A stretch of DNA of 5,742 nt from Acidimicrobiia bacterium (GCA_013694495.1 JACDCH010000550.1:1-5742), one strand, 5' to 3'. Positions 1 through 5,665 are shown, counted from the first letter of the stretch. Program-made: numbers and translations. The notes: generated by a model from the sequence alone, not told the origin.

Positions 1-333
1 GAGCTGGCCCGCATCGAGCGGCGGGTGGGCCTCGCCCTCGGCCGGCCCGACGCCGCCGAGCAGCAGCGGCAGCTGGTCGAGTGGGTCGAGCGCGCCGGCC
101 TCGACCTGGTGGCCACGGCCGAGACCGACGAGCAGACCTTCGAGCTGGCCCCGGCCGACCTCGCGTCGAAGTACGAGCAGCGCGTCCTGTCGATGCTGTT
201 CGACCTCGACGACGAGACGTTCGCAGCGGTGGTGCAGCCCGCGATCGACGAGCTCCGGGCGCTGCCCGAGCCCGACCGACCCCGCCCGCGGGTGCAGGTC
301 CACGACATCGTCGTCGCCGGCCGCCGGCCGTAG
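1..333 (+). CDS. C-terminal part of an unidentified protein, possibly a class I SAM-dependent methyltransferase (5' truncated by window edge)
   Basis: Frame 1 is open from the first base to the TAG at 331-333, giving at least 110 residues, so the gene probably begins outside the window. A GTG at 25 is possible as a start, but nothing resembling a ribosome binding site lies in the 24 bases before it. The visible part is acidic and helical (ERAGLDLVATAETDEQTFEL, then an LxxKYExRVLSML helix). It ends in a hydrophobic strand followed by a basic tail, VHDIVVAGRRP. That last strand with a G/A-R-R-P end resembles the final beta strand of many class I methyltransferases, whose SAM-binding motifs would lie upstream and are not visible here. 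This family call is inference from the tail only; 'hypothetical protein' is the safe name. The next gene starts 10 bases after the stop on the same strand, so the two may be cotranscribed. Confidence 0.6.
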   Translation, partial: ELARIERRVGLALGRPDAAEQQRQLVEWVERAGLDLVATAETDEQTFELAPADLASKYEQRVLSMLFDLDDETFAAVVQPAIDELRALPEPDRPRPRVQVHDIVVAGRRP

Positions 334-343
334 GGTCCCGCCG

Positions 344-1348
344 ATGGGGACCTTGCACCTGATCGACGTCGACGGCGCCGAGCACGAGCTCGACGCCGAC
401 CGGCTGCTCGTCGCCGCGGCCGACCTCGAGGGGGCCACGGACTGGGTCCTGAAGCCCGAGGGGCTGTGCCGGGGCGACGCGTGCGTGCCCCTGCTGGGCC
501 GGCCGGTGGCGCGCCAGGGTCGCATCGACCTCGCCGAGTGGGCGGCCGCGCTGCGCCTCAACCTGGCGGTCGACAGCGACCACGGGGTGGCGGCCCTGAC
601 CCCGCCCGCCGACGCCCGCGCCGAGCTCGAGGGCGGTCCTGCGCCGAACCTCGCCCTCCCCGACGTCGACGGCAACATCGTCGAGCTCGGCTCGCTGGCC
701 GGCCGCAAGCGGGTGCTCGTCACGTGGGCCAGCTGGTGCGGCTGCCGCCACGAGCTCGGGGCCTGGCAGGCGCTCCAGGAGGAGCTCGGGCCCGAGGGCC
801 TGTCGATCTACTCGGTCGCCCTCGACGCGTCGGCCGACGACGCCAAGCCGTGGATCGAGGAGGCGGCGCCCACCTACCCGGTGGTCGTCGACACCGCCCA
901 CGTCACCGCCGAGCGCTATGGCATCACGAACGTGCCCTCGACCGTGTGGATCGACGAGGACGGCACCGTCGTCAAGCCGCCGGCGATCGCACCGGGCGAC
1001 GACCAGTTCCGCGACTTCACCGAGATCGACTCGTCGGTGCACCACGACGCGCTGCGCCGGTGGGTGCTCGAGGGCGAGGTGCCCGAGGCCCCCGTCCGGG
1101 CCGACGACCCGCGCACCGACGACGGCCAGCTCGCCCTCGCCCACCGCCGGGTGGCGGCGTGGTTGCAGGCCCGGGGCCACGACGAGCCGGCCGCCGCCCA
1201 CCTGGCCACCGCTGTCGATCTGGCCCCCTGGGACTGGACCGTTCGGCGGGCCGGCATCAAGCTCCGGGGCGGCGACCCGTTCCTCGGCGACGAGTTCCTG
1301 ACCTTCTGGCAGGAATGGGACGAAGCGGGACGGCCCGGCTACCGGTGA
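344..1348 (+). CDS. Thioredoxin-fold (TlpA/redoxin-like) protein with a CGC active site and helical C-terminal extension
   Basis: The product is 334 residues with no signal peptide or membrane segment, so probably cytoplasmic. Residues 1-85 form a small N-terminal domain carrying a CX4C pair (C42, C47 in GLCRGDACVPL). Residues 97-245 are a TlpA/redoxin-like thioredoxin fold: PNLALPDVDG entry, strand and active site VTWASWCGCRHEL (C132, C134), then the cis-proline loop NVPSTVWIDEDG (P198). Residues 262-334 are helical and TPR-like (AAAHLATAVDLAPWDWTVRR). Canonical relatives have WCxxC with two residues between the cysteines; here a single Gly separates them. The family reduces or exchanges disulfides, but the substrate cannot be read from the sequence. 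The ATG at 344 follows the previous stop by 10 bases, with AGGG at 332-335 as a modest Shine-Dalgarno. The following gene is convergent. The fold is clear; the reaction is inferred. Confidence 0.85.
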   Translation: MGTLHLIDVDGAEHELDADRLLVAAADLEGATDWVLKPEGLCRGDACVPLLGRPVARQGRIDLAEWAAALRLNLAVDSDHGVAALTPPADARAELEGGPAPNLALPDVDGNIVELGSLAGRKRVLVTWASWCGCRHELGAWQALQEELGPEGLSIYSVALDASADDAKPWIEEAAPTYPVVVDTAHVTAERYGITNVPSTVWIDEDGTVVKPPAIAPGDDQFRDFTEIDSSVHHDALRRWVLEGEVPEAPVRADDPRTDDGQLALAHRRVAAWLQARGHDEPAAAHLATAVDLAPWDWTVRRAGIKLRGGDPFLGDEFLTFWQEWDEAGRPGYR

Positions 1349-1353
1349 TGCCC

Positions 1354-1377
1354 CCACGACCCTCCGTGCGGTCGTGG
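1354..1377. terminator. Hairpin between convergent genes, likely bidirectional terminator
   Basis: A perfect 8-bp inverted repeat, CCACGACC (1354-1361) and GGTCGTGG (1370-1377), encloses an 8-base loop. It begins 6 bases after the stop of the thioredoxin-like gene and lies about 95 bases beyond the acpS stop on the other strand. No T-run follows on either strand, so this would be a T-less, GC-rich terminator of the kind proposed for high-GC actinobacteria. Function is inferred from its position. Confidence 0.5.
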
Positions 1378-1380
1378 CCC

Positions 1381-1399
1381 CCCCGATGCGCCTTCGGGG
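1381..1399. terminator. Second GC-rich hairpin in the convergent gap
   Basis: A 6-bp inverted repeat, CCCCGA (1381-1386) and TCGGGG (1394-1399), has a 7-base loop and lies 3 bases after the first hairpin. The tandem arrangement in a gap between convergent stops supports a transcription-ending role, but the stem is short and lacks a T-run. The rest of the gap, 1400-1471, shows no further gene. A 10-base palindrome, GCGCTAGCGC (1469-1478), straddles the acpS stop and may be chance. Confidence 0.3.
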
Positions 1400-1471
1400 C
1401 GGGGTACGCCACTGACGTCACGAGCGCCGGCTGGCCGCCCGCCCCACGCGCTGGTCGCCGTCAGCGCCGCG

Positions 1472-1852
1472 CTAGCGCTCGGCCACCACGAACGCCGACG
1501 CGGTGGCGTCGGTGTGGGTGAGCGACACGTGCCAGGTGATCACGCCCCGCTCGGCGGCCAGCTCGAGCGCAGCACCGTGAAGCGCGATCGAGGGCACCGA
1601 CGTCTCGTTGTCGCGCACGACCTCGATGTCGTGGAACCCGCAGGCGCCGAGCCCGACGCCCATGGCCTTCAAGACCGCCTCCTTGGCGGCGAAGCGCGCC
1701 GCCAGCCGCTGGACCCGCAGCGCGCCCTGGGCCTCGTCGCCGTAGCCCCGCTCGCCGGGGGTGAAGAGCCGCGCCGCGAGCGACGGGGTGCGGGTCAGCG
1801 ACGCGGCGAACCGGTCGACCTCGACCGCATCGACCCCGATGCCGACGATCAC
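1472..1852 (-). CDS. acpS: Holo-[acyl-carrier-protein] synthase AcpS
   Basis: AcpS transfers 4'-phosphopantetheine from coenzyme A to the serine of acyl carrier protein, in the cytoplasm, and is needed for fatty acid synthesis. Family motifs are all present: N-terminal IVGIGVDAVEVDRF with the Mg-binding Asp, the central RFAAKEAVLKAMG with the second Mg ligand Glu, and C-terminal WHVSLTHTDATASAFVV. The preferred start is the GTG at 1852-1850. AGGAGG lies 7 bases upstream of it but only 1 base from the ATG at 1858-1856. Starting at GTG gives 126 residues with Asp8 and Glu58, matching the numbering of known AcpS metal ligands; the ATG start would add Met-Gly (128 residues). The SLTH in place of the commoner SISH/SLSH is a mild variant. 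It lies downstream of the glmS-like gene on the same strand, a common actinobacterial order, but separated by a repeat-rich spacer. Confidence 0.93.
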   Translation of the reverse strand: MIVGIGVDAVEVDRFAASLTRTPSLAARLFTPGERGYGDEAQGALRVQRLAARFAAKEAVLKAMGVGLGACGFHDIEVVRDNETSVPSIALHGAALELAAERGVITWHVSLTHTDATASAFVVAER

Positions 1853-1858
1853 GCCCAT

Positions 1859-1867
1859 CCCTCCTCA
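1859..1867 (-). promoter_or_regulatory. Shine-Dalgarno of acpS
   Basis: The minus strand reads GAGGAGGG immediately before the ATG at 1858. AGGAGG ends 1 base from that ATG but 7 bases from the in-frame GTG two codons later. This is the strongest ribosome binding site in the window, and it favours the GTG as the real start. Confidence 0.7.
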
Positions 1868-1932
1868 GCCCAACGAGGCTGGCGCAGCTGGACGGACCGA
1901 CGACGCCGGCGACCGCCGACGGCGCTGGGCGT

Positions 1933-1951
1933 CCGGGGGCGGAGCCCCCGG
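1933..1951. terminator. Strong GC hairpin downstream of the glmS-like gene
   Basis: A perfect 8-bp stem, CCGGGGGC (1933-1940) and GCCCCCGG (1944-1951), closes on a 3-base loop (GGA). On the minus strand it lies about 105 bases after the glmS-like stop and about 75 bases before acpS. GGGGGC/GCCCCC stems of this type are frequent between genes in high-GC genomes. It is the best candidate in this spacer for ending the glmS-like transcript, but no T-run follows, and it may equally be a dispersed palindromic repeat. Confidence 0.5.
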
Positions 1952-2008
1952 GGATGCACCGCAGGGCGACGAAGTCGGCCGAGGATGCAACGAGCCGACG
2001 AAGTCGGC
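1952..2008. repeat. Two imperfect tandem copies of a GGATGCA...CGACGAAGTCGGC unit
   Basis: GGATGCA occurs at 1952-1958 and 1983-1989, each followed after 8 or 6 bases by the identical 13-mer CGACGAAGTCGGC (1967-1979 and 1996-2008). The unit length is about 29-31 bases. The 13-mer is itself an inverted repeat around GAA; the second copy forms a 6-bp stem, GCCGAC-GAA-GTCGGC (1994-2008). No convincing gene covers the spacer. Copies elsewhere in the genome would mark this as a dispersed intergenic repeat. Confidence 0.65.
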
Positions 2009-2018
2009 GCCATCAGAC

Positions 2019-2050
2019 TCGAGCGAACGGAGCGAAGCGAGTGAGCTCGA
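2019..2050. repeat. Three tandem 9-base GAGCGAA-type repeats inside an inverted repeat, next to the glmS-like stop
   Basis: GAGCGAACG (2021-2029), GAGCGAAGC (2030-2038) and GAGTGAGCT (2039-2047) are consecutive 9-mers. They are framed by TCGAGC (2019-2024) and GCTCGA (2045-2050), which can pair as a 6-bp stem. The block ends 3 bases from the stop of the glmS-like gene (TGA at 2056-2054, minus strand). Low-complexity GAGCGAA-type blocks near gene ends are common in high-GC genomes; any role in termination or mRNA 3' end protection is inferred. Confidence 0.5.
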
Positions 2051-2053
2051 CAT

Positions 2054-5000
2054 TCACGACCGCCAGCGGTCGGCGAGGGGCTGGATGGGCTCGACCAGCA
2101 GGTCGGCGATGGGCTGGTCGGCGAGCAGGTCGTCGCGGAAGGCCGGCTCGGTCTCGGTGACGGCGTCGCGCAGCGCCGAGTAGCGGCCGCGGTAGCCCTG
2201 CAGCACGGCGCGGGCGGTGGCGGCCGGCAGGCGGTCGTGGAAGCGGGCGTGGAGGAGCGTGATGCCAGTGGCCACCCCGTCCTTCACCTCGGGAACGATC
2301 ACCAGGGTCCGCCCGTCGCGCCGGCCCCGGGTGACGAACACCTGGCGCTCGAGCGCGACGCTGTGCTTCGTGCCCCGCAGGGCGGGGTCGCGCTCGGCCC
2401 GGCTCACGATGTCGCGGGCGATGCCGCCCCGGTCGACCACGACGACCGTGGCCTCGGGGTCGGTGGCGGCCGGGTCGCCCTCGATGCGGTAGCGGATCCA
2501 GCCGGTGATCTCGTCGACGGCCGGATCGAGGTCGGCCAGCGTGCGCAGCGACCCGTAGGCGAGCGAGTCGCGCGGAGCGCCGGCGGCGAGGACGGCCTGC
2601 ACGAGGGGGATCTGCAGCAGGGTCTCGTCGGTGCGGCTGATGCCGACCGTCACCGTCTTGGCCTGGTGCTTGATGGCGTCGATGGGCCGGGTGAGCTCCT
2701 CGATGGCCCGGGTGAGCGCGCTCGTGAGGTCGTCGATCACGACGCCGGGCGTGCCGACCTTGCCGTGCTCGGACTGGTACGCGTCGAGCGAGGCGATGCC
2801 CTGCGCGTAGCGGAGCAGCGACGCCAGCCGGATGGCCGTCGACGCCTCGAGGTGGCCGTCGTAGTCGCCGGCCCGCACCCCGTCGAAGAAGCGGCTCGCC
2901 GGTACCGCCAGCGCCGGCCGCAGCCGGGTGAGGGCGACCTCCCCGGTGCCGGCGCCGGTGACGCCGTCCTCGACCAGGGCCTCGATCGCGCCGCGCGCCT
3001 CGCGCAACGGGTGGGCCTGGGCGTCGATGGCGAGGGCGGCCTCGTAACCGAACAGGTGCCCGGCCATGGCCGAGAGGACGAACGCCAGCTGGGGGTGCGT
3101 CGGCGGCACGAGGATGACCTGCAGCGCCGCCACGAAGCGGCCCTCGCCCTCGGTGGCGATCACGATCGGGGCCGCCTTGTGGGCCCGGTAGATCGCCACC
3201 TCCTTGGCCACGTCGTCGGCGTTGGAGCCGGTGAGGCCGGCGGCGCACACGAGGATCAGCGGCTCAGCCGCCAGGTCGATGTGCTTCTTGTCCTCGGTGG
3301 CGTCGCAGGCGATCGACTTGTAGCAGAGCTCCGACAACTTGATCCGGAGCTCGCTGGCCGCGATGCGGTTGGGGCCGTTGCCGACGATGGCCCAGTAGCG
3401 CCGCGGCGGCGCCAGCTCCGAGGCGACCAGCCCGATCTCGGCCCGCCGCTCGAGCACCGTGGCCATCGCCTCCGGCAGGGCCCGCAGCGCCACGAGCAGC
3501 TCGTCGCGGTCGGGACGGGAGGCGGCGCCCACGGCGTCGGCCACGGCGACGGCGAGGAGGCACCCGGCTGCCACCTGCGCGTAGAACGCCTTGGTGGACG
3601 GCACGGCCATCTCCACGTCGCGCCCGTCGCTCGTGTAGAGCACGCCGTCGGCCTTGTCGGTGAGGTCGCTGTTGCGCCGGTTCACGATGGCGATCACCGC
3701 CGCGCCCCGCGAGCGGGCGAGGTCGACCGTGCGGTTCGTGTCGGTGGTGGTGCCCGACTGACTGATGGCCACGACGAGCGTGTCGGCCATCGAGGTGCGC
3801 ATGGCGAAGCCCGACAGCTCGGTGGCCAGGGCGGCCTCGACCCGCAACGGCGTGTCGGCCACGAACCCGCTGAGGAACGACGCCAGCGACTGGGCCGCGA
3901 CCGCGGCGGTGCCCTGGCCGATGGCGATGACCCGGGTGATCGAGCCGTCGGCGAGACGGTCGCGCAGCGCAGGGGGAAGGGCCTCGTCGCCGACGAGCAC
4001 GGCCGGCCGGCCGTCGGCGCCGTCGACGAGCTTGCCCCGCAGCGTCTTCCGGAACGAGCCGGGCGCCTCGCCCAGCTCCTTGAGCAGGAAGTGCGGGTGG
4101 GCGCCCCGGTCGATGTCGCGCGTGGTGATCTGGGCCACGGCCACGTCGTCGGCGCCGAGCGGCACCGGCGTGCCGTCATAGGCGACGACGTCGATGCCGT
4201 CGAGCTCGCCGGCGCGGCGCCGGTCGAGGACCAGCACCTGGCCCCGGCTGGCCGTCGGGTTGTCGGGGTTGGCCGGCGTCTCGCCGTCCATGCGCACGTA
4301 CCGGCTGGTGACCTCGACCAGGCCGTAGGGCTCGGAGGCGACGACGTAGGCGTCGTCGGCGAGGCCCACGTAGAGCCCCTGGCCCGAGCCCCGCTGGGCC
4401 AGCACGACCCGGTCCGGATCGGCTGCGGCCTGGGCGATGATGGCGACGGAGCCCTCGAAGGAGGCGACGGTGGTGCGGAACGCCTCCACCAGGTCGGCGC
4501 CGTCCGCCAGGCGCCGGCCCACGAGCGACGGGATGACCTTGGCGTCGGTGGTGATCTCGGCCGGGATGCGCAGCCCGTGGGCCGCCTTGAGGTCGGCGTA
4601 GTTGTCGACGTCGCCGTTGAGGGCGGCGATCACGTACGGCAGTTCGGCCGCGCCGGGTAGCTCCTCGCCGTTCAGCGGGTGAGCGTTGGCCTGGCTGATG
4701 ATGCCGACGCTGGCCCACCGCGTGTGCCCGACGACGACGACGTCGGCGTCGGGGCCGGCGAGCGCGAGGCGGAGGAGCTCGTCGCCGGCGATGGCGGCCC
4801 GCAGGGCCCGGCCGTTGTCACCCAGCTGGCCGATCTCGGCGGCCGCCTTGTACACGAAGCTCAGGTGGCCCTCTGGCGTGCGCACCGCGCCGGAGCGGAA
4901 CAGGGCGTCGTCGGCCCGACCCCGCAGCAGGGCCCGCACGTCCGGCGCGTCGAGGTCGAGGCCGTGGTCGCGCACGAGGAGGTGCAGGCCGGCCGAGTCG

Positions 5001-5503
5001 CGACCCCGGACCTCGAGGCGGTCGAGGGCCGAGAGAGCGATCTGGATGGCCGTCCCGGCCTCGAGGGCGGCCAGTGACGGGTTGGAACCGGCCAGCTCAC
5101 CGACGGCGCGGGCGGTGCGGATCCGGTCGCGCTGAATGGCCCAGGCCGCGTCCTTGACCCGCACGACCTCGGCGTTGACCCGCTCCAGCGCCCCGCCGGC
5201 CAGGCCGGTGGTGCCGGCGTCGAGCAGCTGCTCCAGGTGGTCGATGCGGGTCCACAGGTCGTCGATCGACGCGTCGAGGGCCGCCAGCAGGCCGGGGCTG
5301 TCGAGCAGGGCCCGAACGCCAGGGACCCCGCGGAGCAGCTGGTCGGCCTCGCTGAGCGACGACACGGTGGCGGCGAGCGTGCCGGGGTCGACGGCCTCGG
5401 GATCGAGGCCGGCGACCGCCGTCTCGACGAGGGACCGGACCGTTCCGGGTTCCGGGGGCCGCCGGTCGGAGCGCCGGCCGACCACCGCGATGATGCCGCA
5501 CAT
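2054..5503 (-). CDS. glmS: Giant GlmS-like glutamine--fructose-6-phosphate aminotransferase (glutaminase + two SIS domains + large insertions and C-terminal extension)
   Basis: The expected reaction is fructose-6-phosphate + glutamine to glucosamine-6-phosphate + glutamate, the first step to UDP-GlcNAc, in the cytoplasm. Residues 1-10 (MCGIIAVVGR) carry the Ntn nucleophile Cys2, which fixes the ATG start. Residues 11-150 are a helical insertion. The glutaminase domain resumes at LDRLEVRGRDSAG (160-172), with GHTRWA (259-264), NAHP (273-276), oxyanion-hole NG (296-297) and TTD (318-320). The hinge is HFLLKELGEAPGSF (471-484). SIS1 (about 500-660) has GQGTAA, ISQSGTTTDT (580-589) and VPSTKAF (634-640). 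SIS2 (about 700-830) has KLSE (Glu725) and KKH (His741), matching E. coli Glu488 and His504 with identical spacing. Residues 831-937 are extra, AKTVTV (948-953) resembles the normal C-tail, and 955-1149 is an unrecognised domain. Standard GlmS has about 600 residues. Glutaminase chemistry looks intact; the exact sugar substrate is inferred. Confidence 0.85.
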   Translation of the reverse strand: MCGIIAVVGRRSDRRPPEPGTVRSLVETAVAGLDPEAVDPGTLAATVSSLSEADQLLRGVPGVRALLDSPGLLAALDASIDDLWTRIDHLEQLLDAGTTGLAGGALERVNAEVVRVKDAAWAIQRDRIRTARAVGELAGSNPSLAALEAGTAIQIALSALDRLEVRGRDSAGLHLLVRDHGLDLDAPDVRALLRGRADDALFRSGAVRTPEGHLSFVYKAAAEIGQLGDNGRALRAAIAGDELLRLALAGPDADVVVVGHTRWASVGIISQANAHPLNGEELPGAAELPYVIAALNGDVDNYADLKAAHGLRIPAEITTDAKVIPSLVGRRLADGADLVEAFRTTVASFEGSVAIIAQAAADPDRVVLAQRGSGQGLYVGLADDAYVVASEPYGLVEVTSRYVRMDGETPANPDNPTASRGQVLVLDRRRAGELDGIDVVAYDGTPVPLGADDVAVAQITTRDIDRGAHPHFLLKELGEAPGSFRKTLRGKLVDGADGRPAVLVGDEALPPALRDRLADGSITRVIAIGQGTAAVAAQSLASFLSGFVADTPLRVEAALATELSGFAMRTSMADTLVVAISQSGTTTDTNRTVDLARSRGAAVIAIVNRRNSDLTDKADGVLYTSDGRDVEMAVPSTKAFYAQVAAGCLLAVAVADAVGAASRPDRDELLVALRALPEAMATVLERRAEIGLVASELAPPRRYWAIVGNGPNRIAASELRIKLSELCYKSIACDATEDKKHIDLAAEPLILVCAAGLTGSNADDVAKEVAIYRAHKAAPIVIATEGEGRFVAALQVILVPPTHPQLAFVLSAMAGHLFGYEAALAIDAQAHPLREARGAIEALVEDGVTGAGTGEVALTRLRPALAVPASRFFDGVRAGDYDGHLEASTAIRLASLLRYAQGIASLDAYQSEHGKVGTPGVVIDDLTSALTRAIEELTRPIDAIKHQAKTVTVGISRTDETLLQIPLVQAVLAAGAPRDSLAYGSLRTLADLDPAVDEITGWIRYRIEGDPAATDPEATVVVVDRGGIARDIVSRAERDPALRGTKHSVALERQVFVTRGRRDGRTLVIVPEVKDGVATGITLLHARFHDRLPAATARAVLQGYRGRYSALRDAVTETEPAFRDDLLADQPIADLLVEPIQPLADRWRS

Positions 5504-5511
5504 GGTCGGAC

Positions 5512-5528
5512 GAGGGTACCGGACCCTC
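5512..5528 (-). promoter_or_regulatory. Start-proximal hairpin adjoining the GAGG Shine-Dalgarno of the glmS-like gene
   Basis: On the minus strand GAGGGT (5528-5523) can pair with ACCCTC (5517-5512) around a 5-base loop, CCGGT. No good Shine-Dalgarno lies at normal distance from the ATG at 5503. GAGG at 5532-5529 touches the base of this stem, and only 8 bases separate the stem from the ATG. Folding would therefore bring GAGG to working distance, or a longer pairing could hide the GAGGGAGGG tract. Its role in translation control is inferred. Confidence 0.4.
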
Positions 5529-5555
5529 CCTCAGCCACCCCTGTGGGCGAGCCTC

Positions 5556-5604
5556 AGGACCTGCGGGACCCGGAGAGCGACGGGTCCGATGGGCGGCAGG
5601 TCCT
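5556..5604 (-). promoter_or_regulatory. Nested hairpin in the leader of the glmS-like gene
   Basis: The outer 9-bp inverted repeat is AGGACCTGC (5556-5564) with GCAGGTCCT (5596-5604). The inner 7-bp repeat is GGACCCG (5566-5572) with CGGGTCC (5581-5587), closing on an 8-base loop; one base and eight bases are left unpaired between the two stems. It lies 53-101 bases upstream of the start codon. It could be a terminator for the upstream gene, but it is far (over 80 bases) from that gene's stop and lacks a T-run, so a leader RNA structure is at least as likely. Confidence 0.5.
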
Positions 5605-5626
5605 TCCTGCGTCTCCATTGGATTCC

Positions 5627-5665
5627 GGGTCCGCCGGGGCGGCTTCGCCGAGGAGCGTCGGACCC
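5627..5665 (-). terminator. Hairpin between the upstream partial gene and the glmS-like gene (terminator or leader stem)
   Basis: GGGTCCG (5627-5633) pairs with CGGACCC (5659-5665), and the loop holds a smaller stem, CGGC-TTC-GCCG (5640-5650). On the minus strand it begins about 22 bases after the possible stop at 5689-5687, a normal place for a terminator. Its arms also match arms of the next hairpin, so alternative folds are possible. No T-run follows, and no clear -10/-35 promoter was recognised in 5504-5686. Confidence 0.4.

Noticed and set aside
466..1521. A 351-codon plus-strand frame overlapping the thioredoxin-like gene
   Set aside because: An Arg/Pro/Gly-rich shadow frame; the overlapping frame has the WCGC site, the cis-Pro loop and a sensible start.
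1865..2053. A 62-codon minus-strand frame whose ATG directly follows the glmS-like stop
   Set aside because: It is translated from the repeats and hairpins, rich in Ser, Pro, Arg and Ala, with no recognisable motif or ribosome binding site.
1349..2053. CRISPR array, tRNA or insertion sequence in the non-coding spacers
   Set aside because: The repeats are only two or three imperfect copies without uniform spacers, no cloverleaf was seen, and there is no transposase or flanking terminal repeat pair.
2237..4660. An 807-codon plus-strand frame opposite the glmS-like gene
   Set aside because: Long antisense frames arise readily in GC-rich genes; the peptide is rich in G, R, H, D and V with no domain, while the minus strand carries clear GlmS motifs throughout.
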